Assembly (NCBI RefSeq): GCF_014805685.1
Contig: NC_060904.1
Coordinates: 16,558,311 to 16,622,310 of the forward strand
Length of the DNA: 64,000 nucleotides
Origin: Silurus meridionalis
Taxonomy: Eukaryota > Chordata > Actinopteri > Siluriformes > Siluridae
Direction of reading: 5' to 3'
The position numbers were made by a program, and so were the translations under genes. Below are positions 46,385 through 58,569 of this stretch, one piece after another. Numbering within the stretch: the first letter of the stretch is position 1; the number at the start of each line of letters is the position of its first letter. The notes beneath the pieces are model-generated. The model did not search any database, was not told the DNA's origin, and saw only the letters and a list, made by a program, of their open reading frames with translations.

Positions 46385-48000
46385 ATTTACACACTAACAC
46401 CTTCAAAATAGCCCCCTCGCACAGCAATACAGCGCCCCCCGCGTTCCTGCCACTTCTACAATGTGTCCTGGAAGTCTTCTTTTCAAAGCAGGTCAAACAA
46501 CTTCTGCTACTTGCGCCGGATCTCCACAACAGTTTAAGTTTATGTTCAAATTTATTTCTATAGCACTTTTTACAATGAACATAGTCTCAAAGCAGCTTTA
46601 CTGCACATAAGAAATATAGAACAAAAATTTTTAATATAAGTGAATTGTGCTTTTATCCCTAATGAGCAGACTGTGGCAAGAAAAAGCTCCCATAGATGGT
46701 ATGAGGAAGAAACCTTGAGAGGAACCAGAATCAAAAGAAGAATCCATTCACAAGAGTTTGATTATAAATTTTAAAAACAATACAAAACACTGGAGAGTGA
46801 AAACTACCATGAGCACCGGAGTGTGAGATTATGAGTAACTCTTTCTACAGTCTTATAAAGTCAGTTAATGTTGTGGAACCAGGAGCTACTGAGCAACTCA
46901 TAAAATAGCTCAAGATCTAAAATCATCAACTCCTCCATGCCAGAGCCTTTAAACGTTGAAATAATTTCAATGTCAAAACTGTACATGAAGTGGGATCTAC
47001 ATGGTGCTGGTACGTCTTGAGATTGTTTGGGATGTTTGAGGGGTCGACATCTACTCTTTGAAGGTCCACAATCTTCATGAGGTGTGACACAACAGGAGCT
47101 GGTGCATCCTCCGGATGCCTCGGGATGCGGAGAGAAAGAGAAGCAGTGGAGAGAAATTAGCGTAGCTGCTGTTCATGATATTGACAAGCACAAGTTGATA
47201 ATGTGCATGTGATCAGATGTTCTGGAACACAAGGTTATGATGTGATGTTTATGTGTAGAACTCACTAAAAAGATACATCTTTAATCTGCACTTAAAATGG
47301 GAGAGTGTGTCTGAGCTCCGAACACTGTCAGGAAGACTATTCCAAAGTGTAGGAGCTAAATGTGAGAATGTTCTACCGCCTTTAGTGGACTTCGCTGTTC
47401 TAGGAACTACTAGAAGTCCAGAGTTTTAAGTTCTCAAAGAGCATGATGGATTGTAGCGTGTTAGAAGACTGGATAGATACATGAGAGCTAAACCATAGTT
47501 GATTCTAAACTTGACAGGTAGCCAATGTAGGGATGAGAAGATTGGGGTTATATGGTGATATTTTCTTAATATTGTAAGAACTCTGGCTGCTGCATTCTGA
47601 ATTAACTGTAGCTTGTTTATTAATGATGGAGGACATCCACCTAGTAATGCATTACCACAGTCCAGTCTGGAGGTCATGAATGCATGGACGAGCTTCTCTG
47701 CAACTGTGTCAAAACAGCAAGCTTTAAGCTGGATCTTCATCTTCGGGAAAAGACCACAGAAGTGAAATAATGCGAGTAGGGTGGGTGAGGAAGAGAGATC
47801 ATGTGGATTGTTCTCGGACGATCATCATGCACAAGTTGCCAACAGGTTTCGGCATTTACTGAGCTTGTTAAAGGTCTTCCTGATCTCTCGTCATCTTCTA
47901 GTGATGTTCTTCTTCTCTTAAAGCGTGCGTGCCACTGAAAACACCTCAAAAGACTCGTTGCAGCATCACCGTATGTCAAACGTGTGTCATGTCAAACGTC
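46385..48000 (-). pseudogene. mariner transposase relic split by a LINE
   Basis: On the minus strand the 5' part (about 47979-47700) reads YGDAATSLLRCFQWHARFKR, then RRTSLEDDERSGRPL, then LVHDDRPRTIHM, and soon FP-KMKIQLKACCFDTVAE. This is the DNA-binding region and post-catalytic end of a mariner transposase. The C-terminal end resumes at about 46520 and goes to 46400 (EIRRK, QKLFDLL, KEDFQDTL, KWQERG, with stops). The DNA between is a LINE insertion. The part that should carry the first two catalytic aspartates is missing. Confidence 0.8.
46525..47700 (-). mobile_element. 5'-truncated LINE inserted in mariner
   Basis: The minus strand starts EKLVHAFMTSRLDCGNALL, then GGCPPSLINKLQLIQNAAAR, then HHITPIFSSLHWLPVKFRIN. 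This is the reverse-transcriptase C-terminal region seen in many fish LINEs (L2-like or related). The remainder is a 3' untranslated region ending AAGCTGCTTTGAGACTATGT and GCTATAGAAATAAATTTGAA. About 1.2 kb remain, typical 5' truncation. Confidence 0.75.
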
Positions 48001-48169
48001 TCTGTAGCAGATCTACTCGGTTTCACCCATTAGCACCGTTAGTTTTTAAACTTTTTGATACCACCACGTACATGTCTATATATATATCTCCCTTAGCTTT
48101 GATTGTCCAGTTGAGAACATTGTCTAGTTCAATGTTTAGGTACATATGACTAAAAGTATGCTTTTACAT

Positions 48170-48480
48170 ACATCTGACCATCACATCCATATGATCTGAA
48201 GGAACATTTCTATTGAAAACCAGCTCCATTTATTAGAATTTGGTCTGGCTGGTTCCCATTAAATTTCAGAGCATATCTCTGGGATTTTGGGTTTTTTCAG
48301 CTACAAGAGTATTACTGAAATCAGACACTGATGTTGGGTGAAGAGGCTCCAGTTCCAGTTCATCATAAAAGTGATGTTCAATGGGGATGAAGAGGTTGTG
48401 GCTCTGTGGAGGACATTTGAGTTCTTCTATTCCAAGCTTTACACAACATGATACATGGATAATGTATGTTTCAAAGCATA
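48170..48480 (-). mobile_element. Degenerate Tc1-like fragment
   Basis: GGCTCCAGTTCCAGTTCATC, ATGTTCAATGGGGATGAAGA and TGTGGAGGACATTTGAGTTC, then TTCTATTCCAAGC, resemble the reverse complement of a Tc1-like transposase segment (NPIEHL region). The left limit is uncertain. Confidence 0.5.
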
Positions 48481-48544
48481 GATTTTTTGGTTTTTAATTT
48501 TTGTCTCTTATATGGTTCTTTTTATACAGTTTAATAAAAATCTC

Positions 48545-48564
48545 CACACACACACACACACACA
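48545..48564. repeat. (AC)n microsatellite
   Basis: Ten AC units. Confidence 0.9.
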
Positions 48565-49489
48565 AAATAATAATTTCCAACCCTGCTTGGGCATAAAAAA
48601 TATATATTTTATTGATATATTTTTTCGCGAACAGCTCAAAGAGCTCATCTATGCCAAGGTTATTTCAAAGCAAATTTTATATATTTGGTTCTTTAGGACA
48701 TTCTCTATGCCAGACACCAGAGGACAATTGGTCAAATATGGCACAGAGGCAAATGGGCCAATTACGACCGAGAAAAAGGTACATTTTAAAAGCTAAATTC
48801 ACCCACATGTTTATTTTCCAACTTTTTTCTTTCCTTGGGTGTGAAAATAACCTGGAAACAAACTCCTTTAGTATATATTGGGATAAATCTCATTAGCGAG
48901 GACAGTCACCGGGCGCCATCATACCTGGTGCTGGATTTAGACAGAGGTCATAATTAGTCTTGATAGAAGGTTAGACCTGCAGTGCTTTCCTCTTCCCGGT
49001 AACATCGCATCACTCCCTGGGTGTCGTGTGAAGAATTAATGGCATGTGCACTTCTCAGTGTGAGTCATTTTCAAGAAGCTGCTTGTTTGTTTCCTTGTTA
49101 CTGAGAAGAACTTTTCCTTCTTCCAGCAGTAATGCTCATGTTTATAAAGGTGTCTACAGTCATAAATATCCCTTTCTGAACATTTCTGATAGTCTTCAAG
49201 CAACCGCTACCCCTGAGGCACCCTGAGTTTTCACTTTATAATGACACTCCGTGTGCCAGCTTGTAAAAACACTGAATGAACTTAGTTGTGTTCGAACAGC
49301 TTCGCATTTCTGCAGGCAAAAAGCAAGTAAGGTTTATGGAGAGACAGTCAGTGGGACAAAAAAATGCAATTACTGTGAAACTAAAAAGTGTAAACTGCTT
49401 AGTCATGAAGAAAACCACTGACTGTTACAAAGCACTGACATTAAAGACTCTATACATAAACGCTATATAAATAATTTGACCAAAATCTT

Positions 49490-49830
49490 CACTCTGTTAC
49501 CACAAAACCGGAGGCACACAGTTGTACAGGACGTATTTGGATGCTGTAGCATCAAATTTCCCTTCACTTGAACTCGGATATCAAAACCTGTTCCAGCATG
49601 ACCCTGTTCACAAAGCCAACTCCATGAAGTTCTGCTTTACATGGGATGGAGTAAAAGAGCTCCGACCCTATTGTACACCTTTGGGATGAATGTGAATGCT
49701 GACTGCACCCCAGGTTTCCTCACCTTCTCACCTACATCACTACCTGACCTGACTCTCCACAAACAGACTGTAAAATGTAGTGGAACATCTTCTCTAAAAA
49801 GTGAAGGTTATTTCAACAGCAAATGGTGAG
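49490..49830 (+). mobile_element. Tc1-like transposase relic, copy g
   Basis: AAACCTGTTCCAGCATGACC, CCAACTCCATGAAGTTCTGC, CCTTTGGGATGAATGTGAAT, GGTTTCCTCACCTTCTCACC and GTGGAACATCTTCTC follow the family order. Frames are broken. Confidence 0.7.
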
Positions 49831-50049
49831 CTCTATAAAACATTTCAGGAAATGACTCAATAACCAATCAAGTTAGAGGATTAAACATCACCTGGTAAAA
49901 TTTTAAAAAGTGTTATTTTATATGGGATCAAAGAAAGTGTGAATCTGATAGATATGGAAATCATGGTTCGCATAATGGATCTAGATGGGACTAAAGAGAA
50001 AATATATAAAGAGATCATTTTGTCTGAATAGGATCTGAAGAATCAATAT

Positions 50050-50340
50050 TTACATGTACAGCATTTGGCACATGCACTTTTACAGAGGGTCTTACAACAG
50101 TTTAGATTTAAGGGTCTTGCTCAAGAGTCCAGCAGAGGCAGCTTGGTTGTAGTGGGATTTGAACTTGTGGTCCAAAAACCAATGCCTTATCAATGAGCTA
50201 CCACCTTCCACAATACATCTGAGCAGCTATGTGCTAAAGGGGCCCAGGAGTGGCTGCTTGGGGTGGGTAGAATTTGAACTCCCAACCTTCAGATCCAAAC
50301 TCCAATGCCATAACCACTAAGCGACCACCTCCTACAATAT
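50050..50340 (-). mobile_element. Two tandem SINE fragments
   Basis: Two minus copies lie in a row. The first has AAGGGTCTTGCTCAAGAGTC, GGATTTGAACTTGTGG and TCAATGAGCTACCACC. The second has GGGGCCCAGGAGTGGCTGCT, GAATTTGAACTCCCAACCTT and AACCACTAAGCGACCACC. Confidence 0.65.
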
Positions 50341-51124
50341 ATAAAAGTAGAACATTTTTTGAGTGAAATTTGAAAGAAAACAGAAACTGATTTTCAGGAA
50401 CTCAGTGATCCAGTAACAGGAAAAAAATTAAACCAGCTGAATGGCTTCAGTGAACTGCATTAAAACTTCAAACACAATGAAATGGTTTGTAACTGATACC
50501 TCTAATGAATATATCAAATATTCCTTTTGAATGGAGAAATATTAAAACTGTCTTTTTGTGTTGGACTGTTGGAATAGTCACAAGATAAAATATAATTTGC
50601 CGTAAAACTCTGGTGTTGCTGGTGCTAGGATACAGAGAGCTGTAAAAAAAAAAAACCTTTCACGCAAGATTTTTTCCCTGGAGTGTCATCAAACTACACA
50701 ATAATTCATTCACCACAGCGGGGTTCAACAAACAGCGGTAGTCTGATGAACTCATACAGGTGACACGAGGTGGAGACGCGTGAAACGCTATAGGTGGCGA
50801 TTTTATCGCGTGAGATATTACTCTGGTGAGCGTACGAAGCGTTTCAGCCATGAAAAAAGCAGCCTTCAGCAGATTATCATTAAATGAGATGGAAATCTGC
50901 CATGAAATGAAAAGCCGGAGGGATTAGGACAATCTGCTGCTCTGTGTTTGGGTCAATTCGGAAAAAGACGCTTTTACACAATGTTTGTGTTTGTCGAGGC
51001 TCATTGACGTCTTCCTTTTTTTTCGACTATGTCATAAAAACCTTGTGCTTTTTTATTTAACAAAGATTTCATGGATGTTTTATGCCGCTGAAGGAGGAGA
51101 CTCTTCTCTATTGTTTGTGTGTGT

Positions 51125-51470
51125 ATTAGGTTATGTGCATCTCCATAACTGAGGCCGATGCCATTCGCATGTCGATGCGTAGCCAATGATACGCTGCATT
51201 ATAGATACATATGACGCAGCTACCGCTGCGATGTGATACGATTCGCCCCTATTACGATCCGATTTCAATTCGATTCAACACAACTCGATTCCTAGATAAT
51301 AAAAGTATCGTTCCTCTACTAAAGATTTTTATTTCAACTCGGGTTTTACCGATGCAAATATGTTACAAAATTTTGCTTCGTATGTCATTTGTATCACGAT
51401 GCACAATTTTTTAAATCAAAGCATCACATCATTAACTTTCATGCTGATGCACTGATGCGAATATATACAC
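51125..51470 (+). mobile_element. hAT-like element relic
   Basis: GTGCATCTCCATAACTGAGG, CCGATGCCATTCGCATGTCG, TACGATTCGCCCCTATTACG and TTTTACCGATGCAAATATG match the 31375 and 14640 copies. Confidence 0.55.
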
Positions 51471-53183
51471 TTAAATCGAAGCCACTTCAAATCCATGTGA
51501 TTGTTGATATAATGAAGATTTCTGTAAGGAGTCATGAATTTCCTGCAGCTTCAAGTTCAAGAGGCTGGTGATAAAACAAGTGTGTTTCTTCAGGGTTATA
51601 AATCCGAATTATTCCTGGTTGTTGGAGTCTGTCCATGTTTTATTGACTCATGACTCACAATGAAACACAGCCTTACAAATAAACAATTAATATTAGATTT
51701 ACCCTACAGTAATACCGTAATGTTCCACATGGGCTGCTGTTAGATTCTTCACTATTCTGGTAATGAGGTGGTGGAACAAACTTTCTCACTGCCAAGCCAC
51801 CAGAGGGCACCCTCGCACAGATTCCCCCACACTTCTTCGTAGGTCCTGCTCATTTCCTGTCCACTTTGTATATAAAATGCACATGAAATCTGGAAGACTA
51901 GTGTTAACTAACTAACCAAGTTCTGTGATGTTGCATGGTACATGCTTTGTGTAGACCCAGAGCTTTGTTTTTCACTAGCATCATGAATACTGAGTGGTTT
52001 AGAAAAATAACTGATTGTTAACTTGAAAGAGCAAATAATCAGGCTAGATCTTGAGTGGGTGCCTGTGGGCAACATCCCAAACCGCCCTTTGGATAGTCTG
52101 AGCTTGTTGAGCTGCAGATGAACAGTGCTTTTAAGGGCTTATTTCACAAAATGTCTCTTTACACAGTGAAAAAAAAAACCCAACTCAACTGCTCACATTT
52201 TGTTCAAAATCTCAACTCAAACGGTTTTATTTCTCAAAACAGGTCTTTAACCAGCAAAGAGCCGACAAGGACCATGAGCAGGGTTTGTAGCCCTCGACTG
52301 CTCAATTGGAATAATTTTCATTGTGGATGAAGGCGTCTTCTAAATGCCATAAATGTAAATTTAATGAACCCAGTGTCACTGAGATCATGCTTTGACCGTG
52401 CATTGTGATGATACTGATCTCCTTCCAGAAGTGTGTCATTTGATATCCTGTGCAAAATAACAGCTGTCTTAACATACAGCATTTCCTGGCAAGATCTTTT
52501 AAAGGTATATTTGTCTTTGCATCTCTGAGGACTGCTCATAGTGTCTGCATGCAAATTGGGCTTTTGTTTCAAATTTGTTAATTAAAACCGAAAAAGGTTC
52601 AGACATCTGCATGGTTGTGTTCGAGGCAGCACTTGGATTTCCAACCCAGGCATTCAATCAGGCTCGCAATCAATAGGAACTCATCCTGAAACACTTCAAT
52701 CAGAAGCAATTTGGCCTATTGTGTGCTTTTATACCTGTACAAATCCTAAATGTGAAGGCTCAGGTTTTGCTATAAGCGCTCATCACCGCCATGTATGATG
52801 CAATGTGATGAAGGGAAAAGCCGCAGCGATGGCTGGGGTCGATGAGGTGACAGGAAGAGTGCGAGAAAGAAAGAATTTGCCACCTGCTCCAGAGAGATAA
52901 AAATGTCCTTGGCATCCACAAAAGGACTTTTGTGTCCTGGAGCAAAGCCTTTAACCTACAACCTGCTCGGTGAATATCAAGAAAAATGTCAGGGAATGTA
53001 TTCAGCAAGCAGTGACATCTTGAACAAGAATAATGAAATTGTTTCGGCGTGTAAATATGTTGGCGAGAACAAAACGTACGTGTTCAGCGAACGTGATGGA
53101 AATTGAACAGTGTCTACTGTGCTAATGGGCAGGCGTGTGGAGGAGGCGATATTATACCTGAAGAGAGCCAATGTGGGACTCAG

Positions 53184-53186
53184 AAA

Positions 53187-53279
<93 letters not shown>
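53184..53279. repeat. Poly(A) followed by (AT)n microsatellite
   Basis: About 20 A then about 37 AT units; the longest AT run in the window. Confidence 0.95.
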
Positions 53280-53280
<1 letters not shown>

Positions 53281-53743
53281 CACTGCTTTTGTCTAACTAT
53301 GTCTTTCTGAATGTTGAAAAAAGTCCAGTCAGATTGTCAAATTTTAGTTTGAGAGTCATACTGGCTAAAACATCATTTTGCTAGTTCTCCATTTTTGTGT
53401 AAATTCCATGCAAAAACACGGTGATCTAACTAGAATATACTGTATATTTTTGTTTACATAAAATATTAGCAAAACAAAAAAAAAAAAGACAGGAACATGC
53501 TGCATTTACAGTTTTTTTTAGCTAGTCTTGTTGCTAGTCTAGCCAGAAAATCTATGCTAGCTAGATACCCCATTATACAATTTACTATTCAAAATACAAA
53601 ATACTATACAATTGTTTTTAACAAATTGGACTGATACTTGAGCTAACACTCATAGACATGATCACTTTTTATAATCATTTTTTACAAGCTAACCAGTTCA
53701 AAGAAACATCCAACTTTAAGCAAAACCGTGAAGCCCTCAGAGA

Positions 53744-53845
53744 AAAAAGTAGTAGCTTGGTGGATAAGACTTCTAATCAGGGGTTTTTGTGTTCTAACAG
53801 CAGCACCATTAACCTGATATTTTTGGGCCCCTACACTAATAAAAC
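53744..53845 (+). mobile_element. Degenerate SINE fragment
   Basis: TAGTAGCTTGGTGGATAAGA, CTTCTAATCAGGGGTTTTTG and AGCAGCACCATTAACCTGAT keep the outline of the SINE head only. Confidence 0.4.
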
Positions 53846-54999
53846 TGAGAAATCAAAAATAATATAAAGCAGCTTGCATTCCCATCATGTCTATTGTTTT
53901 AGTTGTTTTAGTTAAGTCAAAACTATAGGATGCTAACAGAAACTTATCCTGGCCCCCTGTTGTTAAATGCTTTTCTGTTTATTTCTTACAGGACATAATG
54001 TCCATGTACTCATTTGTGTTCTATCACATACAGGTACACAGGTAATTGCTTTACGAAGATCCCACTGCTTTATTATCTTATCACGCTAATTAGACTCGTA
54101 ATGCTTCTCTTAAAGTCTACCTAAGTGCACATTCATACTCCATTCATCCAGTCGTGAGCCGAGGTGATTTATTACCACGCTAACGTGAAAAAATGGATTC
54201 ATTTCTTGGTGTTCCCAGCTAGGAGCAAAGGAGAGAGGTTTGAAAAGTCTGACTAAGCCATTTTCACTGAACGGTTATGGCCCAGGAAGCAGTCAAGTCA
54301 TGTTGAAAGTATTGTAATTACTAGTTTCCAAGTCGTACAGATTTGATGTCAACAGCTGAATCGGAGTTTGGAGAACTTTCTGACGGCCACAGTGTCTCCG
54401 GCCAAGCGGGAAAAACATAGAAGTGCAGTTGTCACAGCAGCTGACGACTTAGACAAGTGATATTACTAGCTAAAAATTAAACTCGAAAAAAAAAGTCATG
54501 TTTCTCCTGACTGTGTAGCACTGTGGAAAAATTTCAGAAAATGGAACTTTTGACAGAAGTTACTGTGGCAGTGCAGCATTCCACATTCCATCACTGCCTC
54601 ATTGGAAAAACATTGAATTTCTCCATTTATTGTCACATTCTGCTGCTAAAACTAGTAATATGTTTTTACTAAACATTTCAAAGAAAATTATGCTAATGTC
54701 CTGTTTCATGGATTATCTGTCTTGAGAAATATAAGATTTTTTAAATATTTTAATTCAAGCTTAACCTGCTAGTCTACATTTATGATCATCTCACATGTGA
54801 AATTTTCGATCTTTTAGCTAAAACAATGTATACACATATGAATGTGATGGCTTTAACAGGTCTAGAAACAGTTAGGACAGGGCCAGGTTTAGCACTGTGT
54901 AGCATCCATTCTTCTTTTAACAACAGTCCCTATTAGGAGACCAGTTTCTGGAGTTTTAGGGAGAGAAATGTTGTCCCATTTGTGTACATTTAACTTACC

Positions 55000-55553
55000 T
55001 ACTTACTTACTAATATAATATATCATATAAAATGTACTTAAGTAAAAAGTAGTCATTTCTACTTGTTTTAGTGTCACGCTGGTAACCGGACCTCACATAC
55101 AAAGGAATTTTGAATGTTGTTACCTAATGAATGTGTCCAGGTTGAAGATCCACCATATGGAACACAGGCAGAGAAAAGATGATGATCAGGTGATCAGGAA
55201 CATCTCTGTTCTCAGTCATGTTTACATCGCTGACTCCCTCTGTCTCATCCACGTTAACCCCAGACTTCTTGTTACCTTCTGCCTGCTCATTGTTACATCT
55301 GTGGTGTGTGAGAGCCAAGAAATGATATACCAGCGACAAGCATTTCTATGACAAGGAACAGGTTGAGGGGCTGAAAACGGCACACAATTAAAAAAGTGAA
55401 AATATTGATCATGTCACCAAATAGATTAAAACTAATGTAATGGGCCATTTTTACTATAAAAATGTATTGAGTGAAAGTAAAAAGTACTGATACCAGAAAA
55501 ATCTACTTAAGTACAGTAATTAAGTATTTGTACTTCATTACTTTCCACCTGTG
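55000..55553. mobile_element. Tol2-like hAT fragments interrupted at about 55065-55390
   Basis: AAATGTACTTAAGTAAAAAG at the left and TACTTAAGTACAGTAATTAA with TTGTACTTCATTACTTTCCA at the right belong to the Tol2-like family. The middle 320 bases (CTGGTAACCGGACCTCACAT and following) do not look like it. I cannot name that insert. Confidence 0.45.
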
Positions 55554-55699
55554 AAGTGGAAAAATGGCCTAGGGTTACCCAGGAGTCTTAAAGAATGGTG
55601 ATCAGTATACTGATTGTATACTGTAAATTGATCATAATTGAACATAATACAGTTTATAATTTAGGCAAAAATTGCTGTCCTGACCACGTACAATACCGC

Positions 55700-56160
55700 T
55701 TCTGCGATTTCATCATGGACAGCAAGTTAGAACAGAGAGCAAACGTGAGATTCTGTGTAAAACTGAGCAAATCATTTGACATGACATACGTTTGACATAT
55801 GGCGATGCAACACGTGCGCTTCAAGAAGAAAAGGACATTACTGGAAGACGACGAGAGATCAGAAAAACCCTCACCGAAACTTGACCTCCGTAAATGTTAA
55901 AACCATTCAGCAACTTGTGCACGATGATCGTAGGAAAACGATCTACATGATCTCACGTCCTCCTTCGTACCGCCATCTTCCTGAAGATAAAGATCCTGCA
56001 CAAAGGTCGCCGTTTTGACGCTGTTGCGTAGATTCACAGAAGGTGCTTGACTAGCTTTGAAAAGAATACTTCCAGGACACATTTCAGAAGTAGCAGGAAT
56101 GCTGGGAGTGCTGTATTGCTGTGCACAAGGACTATTTGAAAGTGATAGTGTGTAACTGTA
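55700..56160 (+). pseudogene. mariner transposase relic lacking the catalytic centre
   Basis: It begins MDSKLEQRANVRFCVKLSKS, the N-terminal helix-turn-helix of mariner transposases, and then degenerate YGDATRA with a frameshift. On the nucleotide level the RSGRP linker and HDDRRKTI follow. After a jump it has the C-terminal end KEYFQDTFQK, QECWECCIAVHKDY with stops. Like the copy at 46385-48000, the segment with the first two catalytic aspartates is missing. Confidence 0.75.
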
Positions 56161-56489
56161 GATAAATAAAGTACTTATATGTATGTGGTAGCGGGTGAGT
56201 TGACAAGCGCTGATTCGCAGGTGGAAAGAAGATCAAGGCGAAACGAGCGGTAAGAGGCACACCTGTAGCTGAAGAGACTAATCAGTGCATTTTGTTTCGG
56301 TGTCCGGCAAAAATGATAAAAAGGAGAGAGACAAGAGATACAATTGGGCTTTGAAACATCCAAAAAAATACGCATTTAACACAACTGAAGACATTTAAAG
56401 ACAACTGATGAGACTGGTGAGAGTGATGCATCTCACAAGGCAAGAAATGCATACATTCTAGCAGAGTCCCAACGTCCCCTTCCTCTCAT

Positions 56490-56910
56490 CTCTTTCCTCA
56501 ACCATGGACCTCCTTTGCCCCTTGACTACAAAACCCAAGAAGACTTCTTGTCCAACACCATGGCTGAGATGTCCGAGTTCCTCCAGCACTGCTCGACTAG
56601 TACCACCTTCTCTCAGAATGAGAGGTAAGTACACTTCAAGGCTCTTCTCTGTTCTGGCACCAAGGTGGTGGAATGAACTTCCCCTAGATGTCCGTACAGC
56701 GGAGTCCCTGACACGTCTGAAGACCTACCTCTTCCTGAATCACTTGAATTAGCACTTTCCAAGTTTGTAGAATTCTAGGGTTATATTTATATTCGGTTTG
56801 TAATCTGGTGTACCAGTGTAGATTTATTCATTACTAGAGATTTAAAGCACTTTTGTATGTCGCTCTGGATAAGGGCGTCTGCTAAATGCCGCAAATGTAA
56901 ATGTAAACGT
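56490..56910 (+). mobile_element. LINE 3' end with C-terminal coding scrap
   Basis: A short frame reads LRMRGKYTSRLFSVLAPRWW, then NELPLDVRTAESLTRLKTYL and stops. This is a common C-terminal end of fish LINE ORF2. The tail GTCGCTCTGGATAAGGGCGT, CTGCTAAATGCCGCAAATGT and repeated AAATGTA follows. Strongly 5' truncated. Confidence 0.75.
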
Positions 56911-57164
56911 ATCCTACTGTATATATACAGTGCTTTTGTGCCTGCTGCACAAAACTTTAAATAATTTTGCCGTATCGCTATTGTCTTCCAAAAAAACCAT
57001 CATAACTCAGGGACCATCTATGAATCATGTGTGTGTATTCTTTACACAAAGTATGCTCAGCCTGAATGCAGATGAGCTCGAAACACATAAACAGGAATTA
57101 ATGCTACAATGAGATTTGCCCAAACTGGACCACTAACCTGACTCAAACCAGCTCAGGATCCCAC

Positions 57165-57620
57165 GGTCAGAATGTTGGTTCATGAGATCACAATTTACCG
57201 CTTGTTTGATTGCATGAGCATTAATTGTAAAGCTCTTGACATAATTTTGCTCCGCAGCCACATGAACATCATTGGATTGGATAATTGCGTGAGTAATCAG
57301 CAGGGCATGCGTTCAAGTGGTATCCGAGTTTCTATAAATATTTTACGCACGGCATTTGTGCTTCACGTACATTATTATCATGCGGAATTATGACTATGGC
57401 ATTGATGTGCCCCGGACCTGGATGTGTGCTTTAATTAAGGATCGTGCCTCATGTATACAGTTAATGGTTAATTGCGCCACCAGTTTAACCCTGATAATTA
57501 AAATATAAAAAAAACTGCTGGAAACGTAGCTAATTAGCATCTAGCTTGATTAATTCAACACCACGGGCCACTTTTAAGAGGCTCTAGCTCTCTCTTATAC
57601 TTGTTAGCTCATTAGTCTTT
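57165..57620. other. Repeat-poor block, possible conserved non-coding DNA
   Basis: About 450 bases without recognised repeats. It contains AATTACCG-, TAATTAAG-, TAATTAGC- and GATTAATTC-type homeodomain sites and octamer-like ATTTGTGC and CATTATTATCATGC strings. This texture is common in vertebrate enhancers. Inference only. Confidence 0.3.
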
Positions 57621-58055
57621 TAGGAAACAGTGTATTAGTAGAACACAAGTTCTCTGAGGAGCTGAGGAACGTGAACCATCAGGTCCAGGTCATTGTGCTT
57701 TAGTCTGTTTTCAATTGTGAAAGAAGATTGCTTTTAAGATCCTCAGCGGCGCCAGATGAATGTAAAGATTTCTGTACCTTGCAGCACAATAAGTTTGTGC
57801 ACCCCGGCTATCGCACCTTCACGTGCATGGTGAATATCTCGATCAAGATTTCTTTTTCTTTTTTTTTACTGTAATGACCTACTCCTCTGCAAAGTTTTCT
57901 CACTAGATATTGGAGCAGGATTTGGGGATTTGTGCTCAGACCATTAAGCATGATGGAAGAACCATTAAATGTTTTTATATATGTTATCATTTAGTTTTAT
58001 GCAATTTTGTGGTTTTATTTAAGACCATTTTTTTATTTTACTTTTATGAAGGCAA

Positions 58056-58224
58056 CATCTGGAGAAGTGGTAGTTAAGTGGTTAAGACTCTGGTTTACTG
58101 ACTGAAAGATTGAAGGTTCCAACCCCCAGTATCGCAAAGCTGTCACTCTTGGGCCCTTGAGAACGATACAGAGAATTTCACTGTGCTGTAATGTACATGT
58201 GACAAGCAAAAAAAAAAAAAAAGC
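58056..58224 (+). mobile_element. tRNA-derived SINE with A tail
   Basis: GTGGTAGTTAAGTGGTTAAG and AAAGATTGAAGGTTCCAACC (degenerate A and B boxes) are followed by GTCACTCTTGGGCCCTTGAG, AATTTCACTGTGCTGTAATG and an A run at about 58208-58222. A nearly complete though internally shortened copy. Confidence 0.7.
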
Positions 58225-58569
58225 AAAATCCAACGGACTTAAAAAATGCATCATCTAACATTGTTTGAATTTGACTTTTTCCTAATATCATTAGCAAAAA
58301 CTGTTGTAAAGTCAAAAACAACATAAATGTCGGAATATCTGTATACCATAATGGAAACCAAAATTATTGGATCGGGCAGCAATATGGAAATGTGTATTGC
58401 CCTGTATGGAACATTACATGAGTCACAGTGTTACAGTACAACTAGCTGGACAGTAAGGCCATAAAATCAGATTAGATATGAATATGAACAATTTGTCGCT
58501 GTACATGCGAACGTAGCATATAGCCATCATCCAGGGAACTTGATAATTTTACAGAGGAATAAATAGTAT

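Noticed and set aside
47426..47740. A 104-codon minus frame with a good start
   Set aside because: The first part is mariner tail and the rest LINE reverse transcriptase; it is a junction product of nested insertions.
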